A stretch of DNA of 41,007 bases from Spirosoma sp. 48-14 (GCF_001898575.1 NZ_MKUD01000047.1:1-41007), one strand, 5' to 3'; counted from the stretch's first letter, positions 1 through 7,798 are shown. Program-made: numbers and translations. Notes: generated from the letters alone by a model not told the origin.

Positions 1-1
1 C

Positions 2-109
2 GTAGCGCAAGTGAAACAGCTACAGATTCGCCAGATCAAGAAAAAGCTGGTTAAATTTGGCATCACCGGAGTAGAATTGGGCCTGATGAGTACTTTTCAA
101 GCTGGCTGA
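2..109 (+). CDS. 3' end of an unrecognised gene (partial)
   Basis: An open frame enters from the left edge and ends at TGA 107-109, giving 35 residues that finish with STFQAGW. The visible part is basic and probably helical (QIRQIKKKLVKFG). I do not recognise a family. The basic character would suit the tail of a nucleic-acid-binding or mobile-element protein, but that is a guess. A frame of this length can occur by chance, so it may not be coding. Confidence 0.25.
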   Translation, partial: VAQVKQLQIRQIKKKLVKFGITGVELGLMSTFQAG

Positions 110-382
110 TTATCAGTATATTAAAGAGCATGCGTACATCCAAACAGGGCCGGACCGCCGGTGCGGTGTAAAGGTTCAGGTACGGTTGTTTAGTTGAGTT
201 TTGCGCCCACCATCAATCCCTGTGGGTGTTGGGTGGACAAAAAAGCCAATCACGTAGCCGTGGACTCGTATGCGACAAGTGGCACGTCCCGCGATAGAAC
301 GATTTAGGCTCGTTCGGCGGGTGGCGTTTGACAGTTTGAACACCCCAATAAGGTAAATTTAGTGCACATTAAACAAGCATAT
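110..382. other. Gene-free stretch rich in RNA-like hairpins
   Basis: No convincing gene is present. The stretch holds a short perfect hairpin (ACCGC, loop CGGT, GCGGT, at about 154-167), followed by a GTACGGTTG motif that faintly recalls group II intron domain V. It also holds structured element A (184-362), described separately. The final TAAATTTAG at 354-362 lies 20 bases before the next start codon and is a plausible promoter -7 region. Confidence 0.5.
184..362 (+). repeat. Structured element A (paired with 1224-1433)
   Basis: This element and element B share ordered blocks: GGTTGTTT, then TTGCG, then a hairpin whose right arm contains GGTGTTGG, then CAAAAAAGCC, then TTTAGGCTCG (TTTTAGCTCG in B), CGGGT, TTTGAA and TAAATTTAG. 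In A the hairpin pairs CCCACC (206-211) with GGGTGG (231-236). The element ends just ahead of the secreted-protein gene. Blocks are conserved while the spacing differs (179 against 210 bp), which fits a structured RNA, a recombination site or a regulatory leader. The function is unknown. Confidence 0.5.
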
Positions 383-1003
383 ATGAAACAGTTGGTTTAC
401 CTGACTATCCTTAGTTTTTTGAATTTTAATGCTATCGCCCAATACTTTGAGGGGCGTATCCTCTACAAGAACAGTTTCTTTTTGCCTAATGGTCAGGACA
501 TCACGGCGTCGGCAGCAAAAATGATGGGAACCGAGCAAGATTATTACATCAATGCTAAGCATTACAAATCTTTGATGAACGGACAGATGATAACAATGCA
601 GCTCTATCGAAGTGATGAGAACAAATATTACAGCGTTGACGGTAACAATACTGCTCAAAGTTTTGATGGCAGCACCGAATCAGGTAAGATTACCAAAGTT
701 GAAACATTAGAAGGTACATTTGATGTTTTGGGGCGTAAATGCAAGGGCGTTGTGCTGACAGGCAATTCATCCAAAACAACGTACTACTACGATGAATCAA
801 TGAAAGTGAACATTGAGACGTTTTCAAAGCATAAGTTCGGCAATTGGATAGATTACCTACAAGCCTCTAATGGAGCATTACCTTTGGCGTTCATCATAGA
901 AAATCCACAATACACTTGGAAATCTGAAGCTGTCAAAGTGGAACCAAAGAAATTAGATGATTCTGAATTCACTTTACCCAAAGGAGTAAAAATGAAAATG
1001 TAA
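383..1003 (+). CDS. Secreted protein of unknown function
   Basis: The product is 206 residues. I chose ATG 383 because it opens directly on a signal peptide (MKQLVYLTILSFLNFNAIAQ) with cleavage expected after AIAQ. A GTG at 362 would add seven residues in front of the signal. The mature part is polar and rich in Lys, Tyr and Ser, with alternating hydrophobic residues that suggest beta strands. It contains a short Thr/Tyr run (KTTYYYDES) and ends in a basic tail (KGVKMKM). The layout, a signal peptide plus a beta-rich domain of about 185 residues, resembles GLPGLI-type or DUF4412-type periplasmic proteins of Bacteroidota, but no diagnostic motif was found. It stands alone between two structured intergenic regions. 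Confidence 0.75.
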   Translation: MKQLVYLTILSFLNFNAIAQYFEGRILYKNSFFLPNGQDITASAAKMMGTEQDYYINAKHYKSLMNGQMITMQLYRSDENKYYSVDGNNTAQSFDGSTESGKITKVETLEGTFDVLGRKCKGVVLTGNSSKTTYYYDESMKVNIETFSKHKFGNWIDYLQASNGALPLAFIIENPQYTWKSEAVKVEPKKLDDSEFTLPKGVKMKM

Positions 1004-1437
1004 TTCTTGGATGTCAGGCATAATTGGTTCGCTCCGCATGGGTTGACTTCCGCTGATAAGAAACCATCTCTCGAAGGTAGAGTACTCAATCCGACAGTCA
1101 CCGAATTCGCGGGCGAACGAATCCAGAAGAACTGTTAGATTGCCTTTTTAAATAATCCTGACTATCAGATAATTAAAGTTCAATAATACATCTAAATAAT
1201 GGAGTAAAGGTCAGAGCAACATTGGTTGTTTTGCGTAGCTAATTCGCCATTAACACTCGGGGTGTTGGATGAATTAGCCAAACAAAAAAGCCTGGGTTCC
1301 GATTCTGGTATGGCAGGTGAAACCTCTCATTGACGATGCGCTTTTAGCTCGCTACTCAAGTTTCGACTGACGGGTCAACCATTCCGACAAGTCAAGGTTT
1401 GCGACAGAGTTAATTTGAATACGTTAAATTTAGACTA
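1004..1437. other. Gene-free stretch with long inverted repeats
   Basis: No supported gene lies here. The stretch contains an imperfect inverted repeat (ATTGGTTCGCTCCGC at 1023-1037 against GCGGGCGAACGAAT at 1109-1122) spanning about 100 bp just downstream of the secreted-protein gene. After an AT-rich spacer (1140-1200) comes structured element B (1224-1433). Confidence 0.55.
1224..1433 (+). repeat. Structured element B (paired with 184-362)
   Basis: This is the second member of the element pair. Its hairpin is strong and has three stacked stems: TTGTTT (1226-1231) with AAACAA, GCTAATTC (1238-1245) with GAATTAGC (1271-1278), and AACAC with GTGTT around a short loop. CAAAAAAGCC follows at 1283-1292, as in element A. 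The element ends in TAAATTTAG (1425-1433), four bases before the start codon of the 30-residue membrane peptide. The blocks shared with A are listed under that entry. Confidence 0.5.
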
Positions 1438-1530
1438 ATGGATAATATGGTGTATTTCATGTTGGGTTTGCTAGTATTCATCGTCAGCCTAGGGCTCAAC
1501 TTTCTGGTGCCCCCACAATCAGACAATTAA
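1438..1530 (+). CDS. Putative 30-residue single-pass membrane peptide
   Basis: ATG 1438 to TAA 1528-1530 encodes 30 residues. Residues 4-24 are an uninterrupted hydrophobic segment (MVYFMLGLLVFIVSLGLNFLV), the length of one membrane span, and the tail PPQSDN is short and polar. There are no charged residues in the span and one Asp at the N terminus. It starts right after the TAAATTTAG of element B, where a promoter or leader would place it. Small hydrophobic peptides of this kind include toxins, regulatory micropeptides and respiratory-complex subunits, and the sequence does not choose between these. A chance frame is possible, but an almost pure transmembrane composition argues against it. 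Confidence 0.4.
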   Translation: MDNMVYFMLGLLVFIVSLGLNFLVPPQSDN

Positions 1531-1688
1531 AATTCGAAAACACAACCGTTAGCCTTTGTGGCCGTTAGGTAGACTGCTTTTCATAATACAAAAGCGGATC
1601 AGCGATCCTACCCATTACATTCGGCTGGGCAAGGCCGATTTTCGTTGCATTTTAGTAGCTTCGCGTAGGACAATTTCAAACTACCATT

Positions 1689-2114
1689 ATGAAAATGAAG
1701 CTCATACTAGTCTTATTAGTGCTTGGCACCTGTTTTTCAGCATTTGCCCAACAAAAACTCGATTCAAAAACCAGTAGTAAAGCGGATGCTGGCGATAAGG
1801 GGTTGATTAAAGTTTCCATTTTTTATCCTTACGCAGAAGGTAAAACCTTCGATATGGACTATTATGAGAAAAGCCATATGCCCTTTGTAGCCGGTTTGTT
1901 AGGGGCCAACCTGGTGCGTTATACTATAGACAAAGGTGTTTCAAATGGCACGCCCAACTCGCCACTACCTTTTATGGCTATCGGAAGTTTCTATGTAAAG
2001 AGCCTGGCTGACTATCAGGCGGCTATCTCCCCAAATATAAACGCCATACGGGCCGATTTCCCCAAGTACACCAATGTCAGTCCGATGATACTGATTAGTG
2101 AGGTAATCAAGTGA
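1689..2114 (+). CDS. Secreted EthD-family protein
   Basis: The product is 141 residues. A signal peptide (residues 1-20, ending CFSAFA) precedes a low-complexity linker (KTSSKADAGDKG) and a domain of about 100 residues. That domain starts with IKVSIFYPYAEGKTFDMDYY and contains the KSHMP segment typical of the EthD dimeric alpha/beta barrel, where a tyrosine-rich helix precedes a His-Met-Pro turn. Members of this family bind small hydrophobic compounds or take part in oxidative degradation, and most are cytoplasmic. A secreted version is less usual and its substrate is unknown. ATG 1689 is preferred because it begins the signal peptide. A strong inverted repeat after the stop codon suggests that the transcript ends there. 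Confidence 0.8.
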   Translation: MKMKLILVLLVLGTCFSAFAQQKLDSKTSSKADAGDKGLIKVSIFYPYAEGKTFDMDYYEKSHMPFVAGLLGANLVRYTIDKGVSNGTPNSPLPFMAIGSFYVKSLADYQAAISPNINAIRADFPKYTNVSPMILISEVIK

Positions 2115-2146
2115 TTTTTTAGATTTATCGAAATGCCCAAAAGCAA

Positions 2147-2181
2147 GATTCCTTCAAGCTGAGCAGAAGCTTGAAGGAATC
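2147..2181 (+). terminator. Perfect 14-bp stem after the EthD-like gene
   Basis: GATTCCTTCAAGCT (2147-2160) pairs perfectly with AGCTTGAAGGAATC (2168-2181) across a 7-base loop. It sits 33 bases past the stop codon and before the LpxR-like gene. There is no long T-run, so it may be a mRNA-stabilising hairpin instead of a classical terminator. Confidence 0.5.
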
Positions 2182-2247
2182 AGTTGCCTGGTGTGAGTTA
2201 GTAGGCCAATCAATCCGATAATGTAGGATGGGCGTAGATAGATCATT

Positions 2248-3231
2248 ATGCAGAAACATACGATCTATCTGGCTATTCTGGGATGCTTGCTCCCACTAGT
2301 AAATGTGGCGCAACGCATCGATAATACGGCATCGTTTCGGCAAATGGGCTCCGATAATTATTTCCGTTTTCACTACGACAACGACTATTTTACGGCAACA
2401 GACCGATATTATACGCAGGGTTACAATGTTGAAGTTGTTAATCCGGCACTCCGAAAAAATCCCCTCACGAAACTGCTCGTTACATTAAAAGGGAATCCGA
2501 TCCAATATGGCCTGTCGTTGGAGCATTTTGGGTTTACGCCCACTACCCTTGGAAGCGATGCGATCCTGGTAGGAGATCGTCCGTTTGCTGCGTGCATTCT
2601 CGTCAAAACGTTTAGCATATCCACTGATACACTGCGTCGGGTTCGCGTGTCATCGTTGCTCAGTACGGGTATGGTAGGGCCGATTGCGTTTGGCTACGAA
2701 ATGCAGGCGGCTATTCATCGGCTCATCAACGGTGTTGAACCACATGGCTGGCAGCACCAGATTCGCAACGATGCCATTTTGAATTACAACCTTACCTACG
2801 AAAAGCAGCTATATGCCTATCGTCATGCGCTATCGGTAAGCGCTACTGCCCAGGTTCAGGTCGGCACATTCCTGAATCGGGCACAAACAGGAGTTGCGGT
2901 CATACTAGGTCGATTCGATTCACCGTTTAGCCAGACGACGACCAGTAAGCGCTTGCAATTGTATGCCTATGCCCAGCCTTTAGTTAGTATTGTTGCCTAT
3001 GATGCTACCCTGCAAGGTGGGTTATTTAACCGCAGTAGCCCGTACGTAATTCCGGCCGATCAACTGACGCGGACTACATTTCAGGCAAATTATGGCGCTG
3101 TGTTTCGATACAAAAAACTTTACCTGGAATATTATCAGTCGTTGCTTACCCGCGAATTCGAAACGGGAATGCCTCATCGCTGGGGTGGTATAAAAATCGG
3201 TGTAGCTTTCAATGTAACTTCCTACCGCTAA
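2248..3231 (+). CDS. LpxR-like lipid A deacylase (DUF2219 family)
   Basis: The product is 327 residues, the usual size for LpxR, an outer-membrane beta-barrel that removes the 3'-acyloxyacyl chain from lipid A. A signal peptide (residues 1-21, ending NVAQ) leads to the family signature at residues 43-58 (YDNDYFTATDRYYTQG), which carries the Asn-Asp and Thr-Asp-Arg-Tyr residues conserved near the active site. A second conserved block at 162-175 (GVEPHGWQHQIRND) matches the Trp-containing segment around the catalytic histidine. The remainder alternates hydrophobic and polar residues and ends in NVTSYR, as barrel proteins do. A nearby sugar nucleotidyltransferase gene is compatible with an envelope theme, but an intergenic promoter suggests separate transcription. 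Confidence 0.85.
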   Translation: MQKHTIYLAILGCLLPLVNVAQRIDNTASFRQMGSDNYFRFHYDNDYFTATDRYYTQGYNVEVVNPALRKNPLTKLLVTLKGNPIQYGLSLEHFGFTPTTLGSDAILVGDRPFAACILVKTFSISTDTLRRVRVSSLLSTGMVGPIAFGYEMQAAIHRLINGVEPHGWQHQIRNDAILNYNLTYEKQLYAYRHALSVSATAQVQVGTFLNRAQTGVAVILGRFDSPFSQTTTSKRLQLYAYAQPLVSIVAYDATLQGGLFNRSSPYVIPADQLTRTTFQANYGAVFRYKKLYLEYYQSLLTREFETGMPHRWGGIKIGVAFNVTSYR

Positions 3232-3301
3232 AATGAACCCGACGTGAGTCGTTTAGAAACGTCTACTCTCCTGTCGGATAATAAATCTATACGTACGCAT
3301 C

Positions 3302-3333
3302 TTGGTTAAGTGATTGCCGTTACTCTATCTTCG
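3302..3333 (+). promoter_or_regulatory. Bacteroidota-type promoter for the nucleotidyltransferase
   Basis: TTGG at 3302-3305, a 20-base spacer and TATCTTCG at 3326-3333 match the -33 (TTG) and -7 (TAnnTTTG, one mismatch) consensus. The start codon is 19 bases further on, so the leader would be short. Confidence 0.45.
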
Positions 3334-3352
3334 TTGGAAATACATCTGCTAC

Positions 3353-4315
3353 ATGAAAATTAGAAAAGCCGTCATTACCGCAGCTGCACGCGGAGAACGT
3401 TTATACCCCGTTGCCGATACAATACAGAAAGCCATGCTGCCCATCATCGATACCGATGGGCTGCACAAACCCGTTATTCAGGCTATTGCCGAAGAGGCTT
3501 TCCTAAGCGGTATTGAAGAAATCTGCGTGGTGTGTGCCCCAGGCGATGGTGACCGGTATATCAACGCCTTTACTTCTCTGCGTGATAACCTGATCAAATC
3601 CTACAAAAACGTTGACTGGGCCCAGGAAGAAGCAGATAAAATAGACAACCTCATCAGTCGGGTCCGCTTTGCCGAGCAGCCAGAACCGCTGGGGTATGGT
3701 CACGCCGTTTATTGTGCCAAAGACTTTGTAGCTGATGAACCGTTTCTGCTCCTCCTCGGCGACTACCTGTACATCTCCAATCTGACCAGCAAACGGTGTG
3801 CTACCCAACTCATCGAACTGGCTGTACAGGAAAATTGCTCTGTATCGGCCGTTAACCCAACCATCGAGCATCAGATCGGTCGGTATGGCACACTTACGGG
3901 CAAGCATATACCCGGCATGAATGGGGTGTACCAGATTGAACGACTTATTGAGAAACCCTCGCTGAGCGTAGCTGAGCTTGAACTCCAGACACCCGGTTTG
4001 CGGGTTGGTTACTACCTATGCTTCTTCGGTATGCACGTGTTTACCCCAACAGTATTCAGCCTGCTGGAAATACAGATCGCGCAGGATGGCACCAACATTC
4101 CGTTGACACCGGCCCTTCAGGAACTGGCCCATATCGAAAAATACCTGGCGCTCGAGGTCAAGGGAAATCGATACGACTTAAGTGGGCGGCAGGGACTTCT
4201 ACGGGCGCAGATGGCCCTCGGTCTGGCAGGAGTGGCTCACGACGAAACGCTGACGTCGATGGTCGAACTATTGGCCGAAGCTAATTCGCGAAAGGCACAA
4301 CTTACTGCTAACTAG
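3353..4315 (+). CDS. GalU-like UTP-sugar-1-phosphate uridylyltransferase
   Basis: The product is 320 residues from ATG 3353. An upstream frame starting at 3314 is rejected because the beta strand KIRKAVITAAARGERLYP must lie at the N terminus. The protein is a Rossmann-like nucleotidyltransferase of the GalU type: it would join UTP and a sugar 1-phosphate into a UDP-sugar and pyrophosphate. Features seen are the N-terminal loop, QKAMLPI (the lysine that contacts phosphate), PEPLGYGHAV, LLLLGDYLY for the metal-binding Asp, and LIEKPS. The glycine loop reads AARGER where GalU has GLGTR, so the nucleotide or sugar specificity could differ. It lies 56 bases before the kinase-pyrophosphorylase fusion on the same strand, and the two are probably co-transcribed. 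Confidence 0.8.
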   Translation: MKIRKAVITAAARGERLYPVADTIQKAMLPIIDTDGLHKPVIQAIAEEAFLSGIEEICVVCAPGDGDRYINAFTSLRDNLIKSYKNVDWAQEEADKIDNLISRVRFAEQPEPLGYGHAVYCAKDFVADEPFLLLLGDYLYISNLTSKRCATQLIELAVQENCSVSAVNPTIEHQIGRYGTLTGKHIPGMNGVYQIERLIEKPSLSVAELELQTPGLRVGYYLCFFGMHVFTPTVFSLLEIQIAQDGTNIPLTPALQELAHIEKYLALEVKGNRYDLSGRQGLLRAQMALGLAGVAHDETLTSMVELLAEANSRKAQLTAN

Positions 4316-4371
4316 CCGATAGCCGAATCCACTGATCCCAAGAAGCGCTATTCTGTTTAGCCGAAATCAAC

Positions 4372-7300
4372 ATGAATATATTTATAGAAACCATTACGTC
4401 TACAGATCCTGCTATTCGTAATCGATCCTTTTTTGACCTCAGCCGAAATTTATCTGCCAATAGTTTACTAAAGGCGCTGCGCGAACTGGATGCCTTCCGA
4501 AAGTCGACTCCAAACCTGTACGATAAAGTCCGAGCCATTCTTTTCCTGTATGCCGGGTTTCGTTTCTTCCTGATGGAAACCAACGAAATTCCGGCTATTG
4601 GAAAAATCCCCTACGCTGGTTTCGATGATTTGCTGTCGCGTCGGTTCGAACAGGCTATTGCCACATTTTTGCAGGAACTAGATAAACAAGGCCCAAACGC
4701 TACTTTACTAAGTGCGCTAGCCGACAGCTATCATCAACTGTCGTTTCAGACCCTGGCCGATCAGGTTCGTAAAAGCGTCCGTTCCAGCAAAGGCAACCAG
4801 TGGATGTTTCGGGTAGGTCATCAGGCTGAGCATCCGATTCGCATTCATCCCCGTCTGCTCCAACGCCCGGACAACTCCCTCTTCTACCCTATTCTGCACG
4901 AGCAAACCTCCGTGCGGATGGACTTAACCCATAGCGGTTGGTCAGACATTTTCTTTCTGGGTATGGACTATCCCGAAGGAGCTCGTGTCATCAATATTTC
5001 CATCGACTTGGGTGTATTCGGTCGTGACAAAGACATTCGCCCACCGCTGAACTGTTATGTCCGGGCCATTCCTGAACCCGTTCTTCGCCTGACTAGTGTC
5101 GATTTGAACACAACCAAAGACATTCACGATCTCGACGATCTGTTCAACTTCGGGAATGACTACCTGAGTCTGGTTAAAGCGGGTGTAATTGCTTCGGGTC
5201 TGATTCCGCCTTCGTTCGAAGGAACCAACCAATCGCTGGCCGACATTCTGGCCCGGATTGTGGCACCGGGAATGGGCATTGAACTGGTCACGAAAGTCAA
5301 CGATATTCCGAAAGGTTCGCGGTTTGCGGTATCGACCAACCTGTTGGGCTCCATTATCAGCCTGCTAATGCGGGCTACCTGCCAAACGCAACGGCTGGAA
5401 GGTGGCTTGCAGGAAAATGAGCGACGTCTGGTAGCCTCCCGGGCTATTCTGGGCGAATGGATCGGCGGTTCGGGCGGTGGCTGGCAGGACTCGGGGGGCG
5501 TTTGGCCGGGCATCAAAGCCATTCAGGGTACGTTTGCCCAGGAAGGTGACCCCGAATACGGCATCAGCCGGGGCACATTATTACCCCGCCACCGGGTGTT
5601 GCAGGGCGAAGACATCCACCCCGACATTCAGGAGAAAATCATGCACTCATTGGTATTGATGCATGGCGGTATGGCCTCCAACGTTGGGCCTATTCTGGAG
5701 ATGGTTACCGAGAAATACCTGCTTCGGGGTGGTAACGAATGGGATGCCCGCCAGCAAACAAACCAGATTTTCGATAACATCCTGAGTGCCATTAAAGAAG
5801 GTGATATTAAGAAACTGGGCCAGAATACTGCCCGCAACTGGGAATACCCGATCAAAACCATTATTCCCTGGGCCTCCACCTATTTCACGGAACAGATCAT
5901 TGCCAAAGCGAAGAAGCAAATCGGCGACGATTATTATGGATTCCTGATGCTGGGCGGTATGTCGGGGGGGGGTATGGGCATGTTTGTCAATCCGGCCCAT
6001 TACGAAGACTACAAAGTACAGGTGCTGGAGATGCTTCGGAAAACGAAAAACGAACTTTCCGACTCGCTGCCCTTTGCTATGGAGCCGGTCGTATACAACT
6101 GGAGTATCAACAACAAAGGCACCTGGGCCAATCTTCTGGAAGGAAACCAGGCCATGATGCCCGAACAGTACTACGGTATTCAGGTATCGGAACTAGTCCG
6201 TAAAGACCCAAAATCAATCCCCTACGTTCGCCGGGCCGAAATCGATTACTTTACAACCTACTGCGACCAAAATAACCTGGCGTATCCATTGTTACGGACC
6301 ATCGTCAGCAACTTATTTAAGGTATCGGACCCAACTTCACAGGGCAACCGAAGCGTCGAAAATGAGAAAGCCGACCAGATCAAGAAAGAAAACGGGTTCG
6401 ACTACATTCAGCACAACGAAATTCGGGAAGAACTACAAAAGGGGCGCATTGGCCTATCGCGTAACCGACTATCGGCCGAAACCACGATTGATGACGTACT
6501 ACCGGGTGACCTTGTCCCGCTCGAATCAATAACATCAGCTGTCCAGACAGGCGAAGCGGCCATACGAGCAGGTAAGGTGGCTATTATGGGCCTGGCGGCT
6601 GGCGTAGGGAGTCGATGGACCAAAGGGGCCGGGGTTATTAAGGCTATCAACCCGTTTGTTGAAATTGACGGTGTGCACCGGAGCTTTCTGGAGATTCATC
6701 TGGCCAAAACCCGTAAAGTTTCTGAACGGTATAATGCTCCGATTCCCTACATCGTAGCAACGAGTTACCTAACTCACGAACCCATCCGAAAAAAACTAAC
6801 ACAAACGGGTAATTTCGGGTATCAGGGACCTACTTATCTATCGCCGGGCCGTTCGATTGGGCAACGTTTTGTACCGATGGAGCGCGATTTACGGTTTTTG
6901 TGGGAAGATATGCCCCAGGAAACCCTCGATGAGAACAAACAGAAGGTTCGGGATGCAGTACGTCAGTCGATGATTGCCTGGGCCAAATCGAAAGGAGAAG
7001 GCAGCGATTATGTCGATAATATTGCAGCACAACGATTCTCGCCCCTGGGCCACTGGTATGAAGTTTCGAACCTGTTACGCAATGGGGTGCTGGCAAAGGT
7101 ACTGGCCGAACAGCCACAGGTAGAAACGATCATGCTGCATAACATCGACACCCTCGGTGCCGACGTCAATCCAGCGGCTTTAGGCCATCACCTTGAATCG
7201 GGAAATACGCTTACGTTTGAAGTCGTACCCCGTCGTATCGAAGACCGAGGGGGTGGGCTCGCCCGAGTCAATGGACAACTTCGGCTACTGGAAGGACTGG

Positions 7301-7722
7301 CTCAGCCCCGCGAAGAGGACGAGCTAAATCTGAGCTATTACAACACCAATACGACCTGGATTCAGGTTGATCCGTTGCTCCAACTCTTCGGCCTTACCCG
7401 TGCCGATCTGCAAACCAGCGACGACGCTCAACTGGCCAAAGCCGTACGAAGTGTAGCGCATCGAATGCCAACTTACGTAACCATCAAAGATGTAAAATAC
7501 CGATGGGGACATGGCCAGGAAGATATTTACCCGGTCGCACAAATTGAAAAGCTCTGGAGCGATATGTCGGCCCTTTCCGATGTAAAATGCGGATATATCG
7601 AAGTCCCTCGCTATCGTGGTCAGCAGATGAAAGACCCAGCTCAGTTAGACTCCTGGGTAACCGACGGCAGTAAAGCCCACGTAGCGTCGCTCTGTACGTT
7701 TGAACCGGCCGAAGTTCAATAA
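4372..7722 (+). CDS. Fusion of GHMP sugar kinase and UDP-sugar pyrophosphorylase
   Basis: The product is 1116 residues with no signal peptide, so it is cytoplasmic. Residues 1-150 are a helical region without a recognised family. Residues about 180-560 carry the GHMP kinase motifs in the fucokinase style: MDLTHSGWSD (183-192), PKGSRFAVSTNLLGS (313-327, a degenerate ATP loop), GGSGGGWQDSGG (about 365-376, a fucokinase hallmark) and GGMSGGGMGMF (about 528-538). Residues about 730-1100 form a pyrophosphorylase of the eukaryotic UGP type, with GLAAGVGSRWTKGAGVIKA near 740-758, and later HNIDTLGADVNP and EVVPRRIEDRGGG. The predicted job is to phosphorylate a free sugar at C1 and convert it to a nucleotide sugar. 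This resembles Bacteroides Fkp, but there the transferase is N-terminal and the kinase C-terminal. The sugar is unknown. The gene follows a GalU-like gene. Confidence 0.75.
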   Translation: MNIFIETITSTDPAIRNRSFFDLSRNLSANSLLKALRELDAFRKSTPNLYDKVRAILFLYAGFRFFLMETNEIPAIGKIPYAGFDDLLSRRFEQAIATFLQELDKQGPNATLLSALADSYHQLSFQTLADQVRKSVRSSKGNQWMFRVGHQAEHPIRIHPRLLQRPDNSLFYPILHEQTSVRMDLTHSGWSDIFFLGMDYPEGARVINISIDLGVFGRDKDIRPPLNCYVRAIPEPVLRLTSVDLNTTKDIHDLDDLFNFGNDYLSLVKAGVIASGLIPPSFEGTNQSLADILARIVAPGMGIELVTKVNDIPKGSRFAVSTNLLGSIISLLMRATCQTQRLEGGLQENERRLVASRAILGEWIGGSGGGWQDSGGVWPGIKAIQGTFAQEGDPEYGISRGTLLPRHRVLQGEDIHPDIQEKIMHSLVLMHGGMASNVGPILEMVTEKYLLRGGNEWDARQQTNQIFDNILSAIKEGDIKKLGQNTARNWEYPIKTIIPWASTYFTEQIIAKAKKQIGDDYYGFLMLGGMSGGGMGMFVNPAHYEDYKVQVLEMLRKTKNELSDSLPFAMEPVVYNWSINNKGTWANLLEGNQAMMPEQYYGIQVSELVRKDPKSIPYVRRAEIDYFTTYCDQNNLAYPLLRTIVSNLFKVSDPTSQGNRSVENEKADQIKKENGFDYIQHNEIREELQKGRIGLSRNRLSAETTIDDVLPGDLVPLESITSAVQTGEAAIRAGKVAIMGLAAGVGSRWTKGAGVIKAINPFVEIDGVHRSFLEIHLAKTRKVSERYNAPIPYIVATSYLTHEPIRKKLTQTGNFGYQGPTYLSPGRSIGQRFVPMERDLRFLWEDMPQETLDENKQKVRDAVRQSMIAWAKSKGEGSDYVDNIAAQRFSPLGHWYEVSNLLRNGVLAKVLAEQPQVETIMLHNIDTLGADVNPAALGHHLESGNTLTFEVVPRRIEDRGGGLARVNGQLRLLEGLAQPREEDELNLSYYNTNTTWIQVDPLLQLFGLTRADLQTSDDAQLAKAVRSVAHRMPTYVTIKDVKYRWGHGQEDIYPVAQIEKLWSDMSALSDVKCGYIEVPRYRGQQMKDPAQLDSWVTDGSKAHVASLCTFEPAEVQ

Positions 7723-7798
7723 AAAATAGAACACAGATTTTTATGATGATTATGATCTGTGTAAATCATAATCATCATAAAAATCTGTGTTCTATTTT
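7723..7798. repeat. Perfect 34-bp inverted repeat
   Basis: The left arm (7723-7756) and right arm (7765-7798) are exact reverse complements over 34 bases and are separated by an 8-base loop (CTGTGTAA). The outer bases are AAAATAG and CTATTTT, so on either strand the hairpin ends in a short T-run and could terminate transcription in both directions. It begins right after the stop codon of the fusion gene. The arms are built from ATGATGATTATGAT-like triplets and GAACACAGA. Confidence 0.85.

Noticed and set aside
853..1101. Minus-strand frame opposite the first secreted-protein gene
   Set aside because: It overlaps the C-terminal part of a better supported gene and the intergenic inverted repeat, and the translation has no signal, domain or plausible composition.
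1133..1570. Integron attC sites
   Set aside because: Several GTTRRRY motifs occur (near 1134, 1264, 1424 and 1563), and small same-strand genes lie between palindromes, but no matching RYYYAAC partner gives a clean core pair, and no integrase is present.
1556..1777. Plus-strand 73-residue frame
   Set aside because: It overlaps the signal-peptide start of the EthD-like gene in another frame, and the protein looks random.
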